Positions 23,293 through 36,079 of a stretch of DNA of 64,000 nucleotides are shown one piece after another. The translations under genes were made by a program, and so were the position numbers. Under the pieces are notes generated by a model. It saw only the letters and a list, made by a program, of their open reading frames with translations. It was not told the DNA's origin and ran no database searches. Origin of the DNA: Campylorhamphus procurvoides (Eukaryota > Chordata > Aves > Passeriformes > Dendrocolaptidae); contig WBMV01007388.1 in the NCBI GenBank assembly GCA_013396655.1, forward strand, positions 954,461 to 1,018,460, given 5' to 3'. The number at the start of each line of letters is the position of its first letter. Within the stretch, counting starts at the first letter, position 1.

Positions 23293-23298
23293 TATAAA
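23293..23298 (+). promoter_or_regulatory. LTR TATA box
   Basis: TATAAA followed by GG, about 220 bases upstream of the AATAAA signal, as expected of an LTR promoter. The first contig ends exactly at this box. Confidence 0.55.
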
Positions 23299-23409
23299 GG
23301 TGGTACCCCCAGAAGAGTGACTCCAGAACACCCACCATGGAGAAGGCCAGGATGAAGAAGAACCAAGGAGACACTACTGGATCACTGGTGGTGACTACCT
23401 TCTGCTTGA

Positions 23410-23473
23410 CCTCTTTTCCTCTCTCTCTCTTTCTCTCTCTCTCTCCCTCCCTCCTCCCCCTCCCTCCCCCACC
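23410..23473. repeat. CT-rich microsatellite inside the LTR
   Basis: (CT)n with CCCTCC interruptions over about 64 bases, nearly purine-free. A likely cause of the assembly break around this LTR. Confidence 0.85.
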
Positions 23474-23518
23474 CTATTTCCTGTTTCTTTCTATCTCTCT
23501 ACTTCACATTTACTGATA

Positions 23519-23524
23519 AATAAA
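23519..23524 (+). terminator. LTR polyadenylation signal AATAAA
   Basis: AATAAA about 20 bases before the inferred LTR 3' edge. Confidence 0.5.
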
Positions 23525-23541
23525 ATCTTTATTATTGACTT

Positions 23542-23662
23542 CAGCATATGGACTTGTTTACATGTTAATTCAGGCAGATTCATCTCTCACTAATGGATCA
23601 TAATGATCCTCCCCACTTAATGGGAGAGCACAGTAAGGAGGGGAGAAAATAGTGGAGAAAAC
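23542..23662. repeat. Contig-end overlap Q (121 bp), second copy
   Basis: Twin of 22336-22456, here contiguous with the LTR 3' end, which shows what really precedes Q. Confidence 0.9.
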
Positions 23663-23663
23663 N
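23663..23663. other. Single-N contig join
   Basis: Join between overlap Q second copy and overlap R second copy. Confidence 0.9.
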
Positions 23664-23840
23664 ACTGGCAATATTTAGTACAATTTTAAAAAAAGAGTAT
23701 AGATTTTTATAAAATTAAATCATTAGAGTGTCTTTTGAATTTAAACTTAACAGTTGGATCTCTAGATATATAAGTGCATGTAATATATTTGTTACAAGAA
23801 AATGTCCTATGCCATGCTCAGGGATTGGTATTGGGACTGG
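23664..23840. repeat. Contig-end overlap R (177 bp), second copy
   Basis: Twin of 22963-23139, here contiguous with the rest of the CR1 fragment. Confidence 0.9.
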
Positions 23841-24750
23841 TGCTGTTTAATATCCTTGTTGGTGACATAAACAGTAGGATTGAGTGCACACCCAGCAAGA
23901 TTGACTACAACACCAAACATTGTTTTGTGGTCGATGCTAGAGGGACCTTGACAGGCTTGAGAGGTGGGTCTGTGCAAATCTCATGAAGTTCAGCAAGGTC
24001 AAGTATAAGGTCCTGCATTTGGGTCAGGGCAATCCCAAGCACAGATACAGGCTGGGCAAATAATGTATCAAGAGCAGCTCTGCCAAGGAAGACTTCAGGA
24101 TGCTGATTGATAAGAAGCTCAGCACATCTCAGCAATGCACATTCACAGACCAGAAAGCCAACTATGTCCTGGGCTGCATCAGAAGAAGTGTGACCAGCAG
24201 GTCAAGGGAGGTGATTCTGCCCTCTCTATGCTGCTCTTGTGAGGCCCCACCTGAAGTACTGTGTCCTGCTCTGGGGCCCCGAACAGAAGGAAGATGTGGA
24301 CCTTTGGAATAAATCCAGAGGAGGCCACAAACACGTTCAAAGGATTGAAACACCTCTCCTATGTAGACAGGCTGAGAGAGTTTGGGCTCCAGGGAGACCT
24401 TATAGCAATGTTCCTGGACCTGAAAGTGGCCTACAGAAAACCTGGAAAGGGACTTTTTACAAGGGCATGTAGGAATAGGACAAGGGGGAATGGCCTTAAG
24501 CCTAGGGAGGGTAGTTTTAGATTAGATATTAGGAAGAAATATGTTCCTGTGAGGGTGATGAGACACTGGACTAGGCTGCCCGGAAAAGCTGTGGATGCCC
24601 CATCCCTGGAAGTGTTCAAGGCCAGGTTGGATGAGCCTTTGAACAGTCTGGTCTAGGTGGTGAGTGTCGCCATTTATGGCAGAGGGGTTGGACCTAGATG
24701 ATCCAAATAAGAAACCATTTCTAACCAAATCTTTCCATGATTCTATGATC
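23806..24750 (+). mobile_element. CR1 LINE 3' half, 5'-truncated, inactive
   Basis: Starts in the RT GVPQGSxLGP motif, read here as QGLVLGLVLFNI. The catalytic box is destroyed: the expected SKFADDTK reads SKIDYNTK near 23896-23919. It then runs through the ORF2 tail (RRSVTSRSREVILP, RPHLKYCVLLWGP, MRHWTRLPGKAVDAPSLEVFKARLD in changing frames) and a short 3' UTR to GATTCTATGAT at about 24738-24750. The 3' end is the CR1 type without poly-A. Many frame changes indicate an old copy. Confidence 0.92.
24239..24656 (+). pseudogene. CR1 ORF2 C-terminal remnant
   Basis: Two overlapping frames (24239-24472 and 24261-24656) carry successive parts of the CR1 ORF2 tail. The first begins RPHLKYCVLLWGP. 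The second ends with RGNGLKPREGSF, RHWTRLPGKAVDAPSLEVF and a terminal NSLV, matching the natural ORF2 stop region. A frameshift between them prevents a continuous product. Confidence 0.8.
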
Positions 24751-27700
24751 CTTCATGCATGCTGCCCTCAAATGCAGTGCTGCAGCTCTGTCTAAAATCC
24801 TAAAGGATGATTCTTTTCTCAGTACTTTTGAATGTGCTTCACAAATCATATGAAGCCAAAAGCAATCTCTCTTTTACCATTAACGGATCCTATTACTAGT
24901 CATGGGCAGAATTTTGTTCATGTGGTGGAAAGTAGTTGATAATACATGAAAAATATATGCAAAAATCTCACACAGCAGAAAGGATATATATGAGGACAGA
25001 GGAAAAAATTGCATTGAAGACGAGGAGGGCTGGATGCTCTGAGTCACAGAGCACAGAAAAAAAAGTTACAAATAGAGTGAGTCAATGAAAAGAAGAACGA
25101 AATAATTTCATTAAAAGGAAAATATTACTAGTCCTTATCTGAGGAGATTCAAACCCAGAATAGAACATGAAAAACACCTTTTTTTTTTTTCAGATGAAGT
25201 CCATTGTTTTAGAGAAGTGGGAACTGAGCCTTCCCTACTCCAGAGGTTGTTACAGGCCCTGCGTGCACATTCATCCCTCCTGTCTGCCAAAAATGCTGTG
25301 CTATAGCAGGTGATGTTACATACTATCTTACAAAAGGGAAATTAACTTTATTGCTACCTTTTTTTCTTAACATTTGAATTGCTTCTACAATTATACAATT
25401 GGCTTGAATGAAGGCAGAACTGTGCTTCCATTTCCTGTTTCCCAAGAGGGAAAAACACTTTGGAACAACTATTTCTACCAGAACAAGGGCCAGTGAAGGC
25501 TAATACTCCACATTGCTTGACTCTTGCTGAATACGTACTTCCATTACATTTCCCCCGAATTATAACACTATCCCTTTGTCAGAGTCTGGAATTAAATTCT
25601 AATTTTATTTCAGTGAGACAGTCATGGGTTGTGCCATGGCAGTATTTAATCTGCTGCTCTCTTCAGAATGATTTGCCACCTCAGAAATACAGGTGGAAAG
25701 ATTTTGTTTTCACCTTGACTTTATTTTGTTTTGTTTTCTTCTTCCAGATTTGTTTTGCTCTTGCCTGTGTTACAGTCTGAGTAGGAAGTAACAACATGAA
25801 GTAGCTCATTTTGCAAACCTGTGAGTTCGATTTTGTCTTTGTTGTTTTGCATTTGCTTATACAATTTGCAAGACTAATAGCTCTGATCACTGAAATGTTC
25901 TGAACTCTGAGCAGACAATCAAATCTGCAACTTTCATTTTACAATCTCAATTAAAACTCTATATTCCCAATCAATTAAAGAATAAATAGAGATGTGTTGA
26001 CTCATTTGGAAAATTAATGGTGTTGGCAGTAAAGAAGAGTGGACAGAGCAGGTGCTTGATGTCTGCCCTTGAGTAACTAAACCACTAAAGCCAGGATTGC
26101 ATTCAAGACCAGGTATATTGTTTGAAACAAAAACATTTTCTGGTACACTAGCTCACATCCGTCATATTCCATCACTCACTTGGTTTCAAGCCACAGTACC
26201 ATAACAATATTTTTCCAGATGGGGAATGCCTGAGCTGATTATTTTGGAAAACAACTTGCCTGAGGATATTATCTCATTGCTTGCATGCAAGAAAGAACAT
26301 TACATATGATTTATGTAATGTAAACCTATGCTTACCCACATAAAAATGGATATTAAGAAAGAGAACAGTTCTCTTCAGCAGTATTTTTCTCATTTTCAAA
26401 TACCAAAAAAGTAATGTGTTTCTGAAAAATAGGTTAAATTCACAGGGTATGCTTTGATTAGTCCTATTGGAAATCAGTTCAGTAAGATTTGACAAGAACC
26501 AAGTGCAAAATGACAGTTTGTTCCATAGAACATAAGAAATTGAAGCAGCCCCCCTCCCCAATAAAACAAACACACACTCCCCACTGCATCCCAATAGTTC
26601 TGATCTGGGATAAGATAATTTCTCCAAAATGAAATGCCACACTGTCAGGAAATTCACAAATGGGCATAGTTGCTCTCCTTAGAGTACGTGACTCAAAATG
26701 GAGTAGAATTAATGTAATTTATATGCCTTTATAGCTTAAATCCATTCCTAGCCCAGTACAAAATTTTGGAAATATTTATCAAGGCTTTTGGTTTGGATAT
26801 TTGCTGACACACATCTTCAGGTACCTACTATATCAATACAGTAACAAGGACTCATTATGCAAATACAGTAGGGAGCAGTGTCCTATAGGTGCACTGAGTA
26901 GATGATGTTCTACCTCCAAAAAACACTGGTGCCCTGCGCAGTGACACTAAATTTCTGCAAACCGCAAGATGCACTGAGTCACCAACACTGCTGTAAAGGG
27001 AACAAGGACAAAGAAATCCTCTGCTTCAGTGCACTATCTCACAGTTATGCTATATTTGTAGTCCTTCGCACATGCTGAAGTGAGGACAAGATTTGCCTTT
27101 TAGCACACCCCTGTGGCTTCCACACAGGGAAATGGGAAAGAGAAGTTGCAAGGGGGCCAGATAAGGTTCATAGGTTCACTTTAAAGAACTTAGAATTTAT
27201 TCACCACGCCACGAAACAATGGTGGTAACCTTGGAAGGAAAACACATCTCTGCAAGGTGATAGCAAAGAATATAAGAGATTGTAAAAAATATGGTGCAGG
27301 TTACTCAGCGTAACACTCCAAGTGCTCTACAAATAGCTCTTATAACCCAATGCATTCATGCTTTTTAATAAAAGGATTGCTATGTGTTCTAGTAGCTAAT
27401 CATAGAGATGTTGAGAAACATCAGTAGCTTAATTGAATTTTAATTTGTTAATTTTTTGAAGTGAATGATAATGACACCTGTTAGCAAAACTGTCCAGAGG
27501 GATTGTGTACTTAAACCTATGCATCCTCACTAGAAGATAGTTTTTAATAACCATAGACCTAGTATGTGTGGCACAGGTGTCCGGATATAGAGGATCCCTT
27601 TCCCAAAGGAAATTGATAAATTCTAGCTAAAAGTTCCAATTTAAACTAGAACTATCCATTAGTAAATAGCACTGCATAGCCCTTTCTTACTGCTTTCTCT

Positions 27701-30700
27701 AAGTTATACAGCGGGCTCCATCTTTGGTGAGCCATCATAGTATTTCCTCAGTGCTCCGGTTACAATGTCTCATGAGAAAAGTATCCTGATTGAGATGTTT
27801 GATGAATACAAATAAAGAGGAAATGTGAATGTCGAAGCATCAGTTGTGATTAAATACTAAATCAACATTTTCCAAATTTTGATGGTATGGAAAAGCATGT
27901 TTTCCCTGGCAAAAAAACATTTTCCTGTCAAATTCTAGTTACAAACAAATAAATTTAGTCAGCTGTAACTGCAGGACAGTTTGGCAAAACACCTTGCTGG
28001 TTGCCTGGTACTCTACATATCTGTATTGCTTTCATTCCAAAAAAATGAATGTTTCACTTGGGCAGAGACTTCCAGCTAGAAAGGTTAATCAAATATAGGG
28101 GAACAGATTGCAGGAAAACAGAATGAATGAACCAGCCACACATGATTAAATTCTGGTTTAGAGTTTGCTAGGACTGCTGACAGCAGTATCCCCATTCTTA
28201 TTTAACTGTAGCTTAGCGGACACTGTCAAACAGACATTTCAGTGGTACAGATGCCTGTATAAAAACTTCATTAAATTTAGGATGTTTAAGGTAACTTTTT
28301 GGTGTATGGAAAGGCCTTCCCTAATGGGTTTCAAAGGGATGCTGAGTTTATTGTCTTTTGAAAAAAGACACCTCAGAAATGGAGGTAAGTTATGAAAAAA
28401 TCATCTAAAAATTATGGGACTTTCTTGCTCCTAAAATAAAGGAACCTCATTTTTACATGCTGAATTTAAAACAAGATATCATTCCACAGTGTCTTGAGTC
28501 TAGTCTGTAAATAAAGGAAAATAATTTCCCTTGGTGCATATATTTAATAAACCAAACTATATAAACAGAATTGCTAATGGAGATCCCCAAGCCTGACAAA
28601 TTAATGACCAAAGAACACTGTTTGAAAGTGACTTTCTTTCCCTTGAAAAAAGTTAGCTGAAGAACACTGAACTCATTCTTCAGTAATCAGTAGTTCTAAA
28701 CACCACTGGGAAAGAACATTTGCCTTCCAAGCTCCTGTCTGTATGGTTTCCCTGGAAGCTTGCAGCTGCTGCCATCACCCACACAGCTTTGATCAGCTCA
28801 TACAACTTCAGTGTTTTATTCTAATTCATCAAATTCACTTTTGCCTCTTGTTGAAATGAACTAGGTTGTCCCTCAAGATAGTGTGAATGCTGGGTTACTA
28901 AAAATTTGTAATGTATTTACACATGGAAGCCTCAAATTATGTTTTGTTTGTCTTTTTTTTTTTAAATTTTATTTTCAAGCACAGTTTTAATGTTCAGTAT
29001 AGCTTATCAGTTCCTGGGGTGGGACTGTATGGTTTAGCTCTCCCACATCTCTTTTTTTTTCCTGGCAAAGACAGTCTTCTTGACTCAGGTAGGTTAATTC
29101 GTTTTCTTAGACAAAGGAAAACATCATCTAACTATTCAGGCAAAAATTACTGCAATTCAGGGCTGCAAAAAGTCATTAAACCAGACTTATCACACAAAGA
29201 ACACAGATGACAATGGAAGAGGAAACATGTCATGGAGATTCTGACATGTCCTCCTTCACATAAGAACTTAATTATCCTTTTTCTGGTATTGTGGCTGCAT
29301 TTACCCTGGCACATTAAGCCAGAGGCAAGGGACACACTTTTCTGGGGGATTTTTTTTGGTTGTGTTTGTTTGTTTTTTTAATGATTTATTAGTATTGAAG
29401 TTTTTGCAATATAAATCTGTTTTAGTTGGCCTTTATGTGTGAAAGGATGTGAGAAGTAATAAATGTGGTTACCTATCACAGTACAAGCCCTGTCCTCAGT
29501 AAGGGTAATGGCCTACTGGTTTTCCACACGTCCATGAACATTTTTTAACAGAAAGAGTCCTCTGCCTGCTTATAAAAGTGTGTTGTCTGATCTTTTGGCC
29601 ATAAGATTAACACAGGTGCTGCTGATCCTTCTCTTCCTGTCTGAAAGGCACTAGGGATATATTTTTAAGCTCTTTACCAGCAGATGTTTAAACACATACA
29701 GCTAGTGAAACAGTTATTTTAAAGCTGTAATATGTTAATGGTTGTACCAGGCTCTAAAGGAAAGCTGACAGTCATTGCTAGCTCTGCACTGTGAGCCATA
29801 TGCCAAAACTGTAGAATCATTTATTTTTACAGATGTCTAACCCTTGCTCTGGGATCAAGAAGAGGTACAATGTTTATGATAGAAGGGCAACATCAAGGTT
29901 AAAATGCAATTACAATCCTAAAGGGATTTGAAAAAAAAAACAAACCGAAATCTTAATGACTGGATACACATTTGTAATTACTTCTGCCGTTGCTTGCATT
30001 ATGAAGTACTCCAAAGAGTAGCTGAGTTATCATTCTCTTAACACGTGACTGACAACAATGGCCCATTCTTTACCCTTTCTCTTAGATCTCAGCTAAAATT
30101 TATTAGGAAAAAGTGGTGAAGATATTGCATGTGTTAGCTTAAACTAAAGCAAGGAGTTTAAACCAGAAAGTTTTGGAAAAAGTATTTTGTCAGCATCTTC
30201 TGTTTTAATACCTGAGTGGCAGTTGAGTCTGCTGCTCAGGGAGGGAGACAAACTTCTCAGGATGCAAGGGGAAATTCTTAACACATAGGCTTCTACAGTT
30301 TTCACATGATTCTATCATATTTACATCTTTTAGTACCAAATTCACTCAGAACTAGACAGTGCACATCAATGAATGGAATAAAATCCAGGGCTTTTAAAAA
30401 CGGCTAAAGTAGTTAAGAGATTCCTGAATAAGCAGCTTCTTCACTGTCTTTTTGCATTTTTATGGGACTTTAAATTCTATGGATAAGTTATCTTAGGGGT
30501 GCTTTTTTATATTTATGCATGGAAACAAGTATAGTACTTTAAATAGTATAGTATAGTATTTAGAAGTAAAAGGTATATAATTGACCCTGGTGGAAGTATA
30601 ACTTTTTATTTTAAGAGAAATTTATTGAAGTCTCACTGCCTTCATCATGTCTTCTTCACTATTCTTAAACTAATCATAAACCCAAATCCTGGACTTTAGC

Positions 30701-32245
30701 AAGGAATCAGAAGAGGAAACAATCCATTATTAAGAGCTTAAAATTAAGAAACTCTAAAGTTTTAGACAATTTAGAAAAGTGAAAATATTATAGAGATGAA
30801 AGGAGGCTCAGTTTTGGAAAACACGCATAAGTGAGAAATTACCATAGCTTATGGTTGCAGACAGCTGAGAAGGTGCTGCATTTCCTCAAATTAGGTAAGA
30901 TGTACATAGATATAACTTTGTGTAGATTTTTGTTTCATTTTCTTGGAAGGAAAGAAAAGCATTTATTTATTGTCATTCTCCCAGTCCCTTTTGCAAAACA
31001 TATGCCCTGTCTACATTTTGCTGGCTTCTCATTTTTGATTACATCGCATTTGATGATCCTGAAATTATCATGTAATTGAATTCCTATATGACTTTTTTCT
31101 GATTATGAAGTGGAAGACATCTCTTTCAAAAGAAAGGTTTTTTCCTGCTCAACTCTATGAAGATTTTAAAAACATTACTTTCTTCTCAGTTAGAGCTGTT
31201 GTTAAAGATGTCTACCAATAAAGCAATTTTCTAGTGATTCCTACTGGCTTTTGATTGTCTGTACTCTGGTAGTACTTTCAGTTTGGTTTCATCTATTGAA
31301 ACCCTATGAAATGCCAAAATGAAATGGTTGTAGATCAACTTTCCTATTCCTAAAACCTGAACCTGTTATTGATTTTTTTACAGTTAGGTATCTATTAGAA
31401 TTATCCAAATAATGTAACACACTTAAAGCAACTGTCAGTCAATAAGTTTTTCATCAATCATCTCCATCTACTAAAATTCCAAAGAGAAGAAAATAGAACA
31501 AAGAGAAGAGATAAATCTCACTGAATATTCATGTAAAGACAAGGAGGTCGTGGTTTTACCAACAAACTCCAAATGAAAATATCATCACATTCTAGGTTTT
31601 CTGATGAAAGTATTATCTACTAAACTGAAATCTTTTGAGACTTAATGAGAAGATACATTTTATTCTAATAGTCCACAGGTCTCTGCATATTGTCACCTGT
31701 CTGAAACATATGAATCCATAGTTATCTGCACAAATAATTCCAAATTCCTTCTGCCTCTAGTACAGGTTATACACAGCCTCTCTGGGAATCCATACTGAAC
31801 ACAGAAGGAAGAATCTTGGAAGGTTTTGTAAAGAGGATGAAGTTTGAATTCTTTGGGCTGAAGGTTTTGGCCACTTGGACAGAGCCTCTACTTCCAACCC
31901 TGCTCGGAATGAAGAAAAATTTCCAAATAACTGAGTCAGGAGGTCCTCTGGGCACTGCAGGACACAGTCCTGCTTCTGTACCTCTCATCCCCTATTTCAG
32001 CCTTTCTGTTTTTGCTTCAGTTTCACTTGTTTACAGGATAAGGCTACACACATTTCTGAAAGTTTTTGTGGATTCCCTTTGAAATGCAGAGATTCTAGGA
32101 ACCATAGTTCCATCCTGACAAAGTTGTAGTTTGTCATAGACACCTTAAATATATGTAATAAAGAAATGCTGCTAATTTCCTGACTTTCATTAATGAGGAG
32201 AGATAAAGGTTATGCTGTGCCATTTATCATTACTTGTAAAACTTT
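24751..32245. other. Non-coding stretch, no gene seen
   Basis: About 7.5 kb of AT-rich sequence with no recognised repeat family or coding exon. Open frames of up to 127 codons (26274-26657 minus) look random and lack domains. An octamer-type word ATGCAAAT occurs near 26857-26864 but has no promoter context. Confidence 0.55.
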
Positions 32246-32415
32246 ATCATAGGATCATAGAATAGTTTGAGTCAGAAGGGACCTTAAAAATCATCTAGCT
32301 CTAACACCCTGTGCTGTGGACAGGGACACCTTGCACTACACCAAGTCGCTCAAAGCTTCCTCCAGCCTGGCCTTAAACATTTCCAGGGATGGGGTATCCA
32401 CAGCTTCTCTTTGGC
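32246..32415 (-). mobile_element. CR1 LINE 3' end, short fragment
   Basis: On the plus strand it opens with ATCATAGGATCATAGAAT, the reverse complement of the CR1 3' tail, followed by AGAAGGGACCTT and the reversed end of ORF2. The minus-strand translation near 32336-32420 gives AVDTPSLEMFKARLEEAL with a terminal DLV. Similarity is lost beyond about 32415, so this is a strongly 5'-truncated copy. Confidence 0.92.
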
Positions 32416-35400
32416 TCCACTCCATACAGCTGGAAGTAGTCTCACTTGTACCCTGCCTGTGTATTTTTCTGCCCTTCCAAACAAGGTATTTTGCAATTTG
32501 AAGCACTGGTGAAGGGAAGTTAGTATTGCTCAGCTGAGTTTTTTGGTGTGTTTTGTTGTTGTTGTTTGTTTGTTTGTTTAAAAAAACAGACAAACAACTA
32601 GGCATCATTTACAATATCTACATTACATTTACAATACCTGTTTTGTCAGAGAAAAAACACTTAAAAACCTAGAGCATACGGTTTGAAACTCTGCATTCCA
32701 TAGTGTTTTCATTAATGTATACATTTTCATAGAAATTGTCTTAATAAAATTTTCTCCATTCCCTAGCTACACATGCATATCATAAAATCATTGGGCTGCT
32801 ACAGTGTTCCATTTTGGCTATTTCTCTGCATTTTAGTCACCTCTGGAGAAAGAGGATCCACATGTGCTATCTGATCATATGATTATTATGAGCCCTCAAT
32901 GCAGTACAGCTGTGAGAAAGGCAAATGTTATCCTAGAATATAACAGCTGAGGTATCTCAGCAGAAATAAGGGAGATATTAAAGTACTCTCCAATGGTGCC
33001 AATCTCATTCGCAGCCACATATTATAGTTGCCTAAAGTCAATAAAGGACAGAGTGAACTTTCAACAACCACAGAAAACTATAAAATGATCCTGCAAACAA
33101 ACAGTCTCTTAGTCAATCCAAAACAAAACAGGAAGAGGATTACTCCCTTAGATAATCGAAGTTGTTTTTCTACTTAAATTATATCAAAGGGGTTGATTTT
33201 TTTTTCACTTTGATATTTGTAATGTGACTCAGAGATTCATTGTGAGAACCTAGGGAATAGTTGGTATCAATTCAGGGGCACAAGAAGAACCTTTGTAAGA
33301 GAAGGAATTTTCTCCTTCCAGTAAAATAAAGAGATGTATTAAGTCTCTGTTCTTTACCTATGCTTATGATCTACATTTACAGGGCTCATAATCATAAGCT
33401 GGCTGGGCTTTTTAACTGCTGATCAGATCCCTAAATGGAGAAATTAAACATCAGGAGCATCCTTGTGTTTCAATAATGACTGATCATTTAATCTCCATTT
33501 AACTGTGGCCTCACAATCACCCAGTGTTCTGAACTTTTAGCTGGAATACAGGACATTTTGCTCTTGCTCAGAGAAAGTGCTCTTTTAATACCGTTTGGTG
33601 TAACATAAAGGGAGAAGCGTTCAAAATAAAAGTGTAGGAACTTAATAAACTTGCTTGCATGTGTTTACTGGTATCTATGTTGAGATCTAAACAGGGGGAA
33701 GTTTAGAAAGAAGATTCCTTTTTTTTTAACAAACAGTGGAATAATCTTGTGAAAAAGATGTAATTTTAGAACAGAATTTAACTAGAACATGTTAAATTAC
33801 ATCCCTTCTTTTCAGGTGACAGTAGTTTAACATTTGACAAGGAAGCTCAGATCTATATTCTAACCTGTCCAGAGCAATATGATTCCAAGGAGAATACCGT
33901 GGCCTAAATGACAAAACAAAAATATAGACTGAGGACCAAAGGAAAATAAAATAAAGTATAAGCAGAAACCGAGTATATACAAGGAAAGGATGAAAGAAAT
34001 AATAGATAAATTCCATATATATAAAAATTAAGAAATCAAATTAATGTAAATAAACCACTACTGCAATTTACTTTCTGTGCACTCAAAAATCCAATAAGTA
34101 CATCTCTTCACTTTGAAATACAAGATTAGCCGCCATTGCTTGTTTTTTTAATAATTACAGTTCTCCTTTCCTGCTCTTCCTGGTTCAGTATTGAAATAAG
34201 AATATGCTTTCAAAGCTGAAAAAAACCCATGCCAATCATGAACCATCAACTTAACAATCATAATTTTTGTCTGAAATATTTTTTTCCTCCATACCACACC
34301 ATTCATAACATTCCTAGCCTATTATTTCACTTTGTTCACTTATGCAATCGATTGCACCATCTAACACCATCAATTTCTCTCTTACATATGCGATCTGTCA
34401 GTCAATGTTCTGCCTTGTTTGCTAGTTTTTCACAAAGCTGCAGGAGTGAGAAGAATGTTTAAAACTAAGAAACAGCAACAAAAGTACAATAATAATAAAT
34501 AATAAAACCAGAAAAATTGGTGGTAGTATTGAAAAATACAGCCCCTCAAATACTTTGGTGTAATTTTCTTAAATTGACTCTATTTTAGTTTGGTATCATC
34601 CCATTTATTGTGTAGTATACCTGTATACAGTTTCTCAATTGAGTGTTAAAGTCTGAGTATAATATCCTTCAGCATAAATAAGTGACTAATTTTTTTTAAA
34701 GGTTAACCTTCAAGAGAAATGAGGCCTCTAAAGTTCTTTATTTTCACAATCCTAAGCTATTATTCTTATTTCAGATAAAGAGAAGCTGTGACTTGCAGAG
34801 ATTTTAAACAGCCTGGAGAAAGACAAAATAAACAGTACTGTGTTTGGTGAGGCTGCAGTGATTGCTAATGCTCTGTGAAACAAATAGGTAAGATTCTTAG
34901 ATAAATTCTTCCTACTTAAATTATATATTAGTATTTTAATTACATAAATTCACTAGTTAACAGTCCTTGATTAGCCACTTTTATGTAGCAGATATCCCAT
35001 TTTGCAACCCAAACAAATGAATCCATTGATTTTCTCAGTGCAACCAATGTAACCACCTGCTTTCAAACATTTTACAGCTAAAGGGAAGGAAGTCATCCTA
35101 GAATCATAGAGCCGGCCATTTATTCTGACATGTTAAAGGCTTTGATTCCGAATCATCTCCTATCTGTAAACACATGCCAATATACAGGTGCAGGGACAGC
35201 GCACATAGTAGAATATAGTCTGGCTCCTTGGGTATTGCTTGTGCTGTGATTCACATAACGGAATCCCAATATAACATAGGGGCAAACAGCTGAAGTGGGG
35301 AGGGTATGGTAGCATCAACTTTCATATGTGCAAAACAAACTACATGGGCCTCAGAAATGAACTCTGTATGCTGCAGTGAGCTAAAGCTCTCATTGTGACT

Positions 35401-35512
35401 ATTGTCACTATCTGAACACTACTATTGTCTTTAGCTGAATTTAAATATTTCATTATTTATACTGACACAAGTAGTAATCCCAGCTTTATCCAGGCATGTA
35501 GCTATAATGCAG
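32416..35512. other. Non-coding stretch, no gene seen
   Basis: AT-rich, with a GTT/GTTT repeat at 32551-32580. No gene or named repeat recognised apart from the flanking elements. Confidence 0.55.
32551..32580. repeat. GTT/GTTT simple repeat
   Basis: TTTTGTTGTTGTTG followed by TTTGTTTGTTTGTTTA and an A run. Confidence 0.8.
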
Positions 35513-36079
35513 TGTTATGGTTTAACCCCAGCCAGTGACCATGCAACCACTCACTTAGTCCATCACTAGTGGTAGAGAATCAGAAGAGTGAGAAAACTCA
35601 TGGATTGAATTAAAGGCAATTTAATAGGTAAACCAAAACCTGTGCACACAAAACAGTGCAAAAAAGGAATCCATTCACCCCTTCCCATGGGCAGGCAGGT
35701 GTTCAGCCATCTCCAAGAAAGCTGTGTTCCATCATACATAACAGTGACTTGGGAAGACAAACACCACCGCTCGGAATGTTCCCCCCTTCTTCCCCTTTTT
35801 ATATACTGAGCTTGACATCATATGGTATGAAATACTCTTTTGGCTAGGTTAGAGTCAGCTGTCCCATCTGTGTTTCCTCCCAGTTGTCCATGCCCCTCCA
35901 GTCTCCTCACCAGTATGGCCATATTAATAAAAAAAAAAAAAGACCTTGGCTCTGTGTAAGCAATGCTCAGCAATAACAAAACCATCTTTATATTATCAAC
36001 ACTGTTTTCTGCACCAAAACACAGCCTCATACTAGCCACTGTGAAAAAAGTTAACTCTATCCCAGCCAAAATCAGCACA
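35513..36079 (-). mobile_element. Solo LTR, avian ERVL type, 567 bp
   Basis: Read on the minus strand it starts TGTGCTGATTTTGGCTGGG and ends GGTTAAACCATAACA, the terminal pattern of a widespread avian ERVL LTR. Inside, in order: CTGAGCATTGCTTACACAG, a TATATAAAAA promoter box, GATGGCTGAACACCTG, and a TATTAAAT polyadenylation-type signal. An A/T run (35928-35941) lies in the U3 part. No internal retroviral sequence is attached. The flanks (TGCAG left, CCTTG right) do not match, so no target duplication is visible. Confidence 0.9.
35796..35805 (-). promoter_or_regulatory. TATA box of the minus-strand ERVL LTR
   Basis: TATATAAAAA on the minus strand, about 275 bases into the LTR and upstream of the polyadenylation-type signal near 35620. 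It could drive minus-strand transcription if still active. Confidence 0.55.

Larger units (their letters stand above)
23141..23543 (+). mobile_element. LTR promoter and 3' part (class unassigned)
   Basis: Contains an LTR-like core: TATAAA at 23293-23298, a long CT-rich stretch, then AATAAA at 23519-23524 and an end near GACTTCA at 23543. Joined to 22100-22334 it makes an element of roughly 450-500 bp with a normal LTR order of U3, promoter, and polyadenylation signal. No retroviral gene or clear primer-binding site follows. The class (ERVK- or ERVL-like) is not decided. Confidence 0.6.

Noticed and set aside
22182..23840. Interspersed biological duplication of P, Q and R segments
   Set aside because: Every copy starts or ends exactly at an N and the order is explained completely by misordered overlapping contigs.
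29581..29640. Resemblance to the 5' end of U2 snRNA (CTTTTGGCC, TAAGAT)
   Set aside because: Only short blocks agree; the branch-site recognition GTAGTA and the rest of U2 are absent.
35098..35115. CCTAGAATCATAGAG, like a reversed CR1 3' tail
   Set aside because: No further CR1 sequence follows; about 12 matching bases are not enough.
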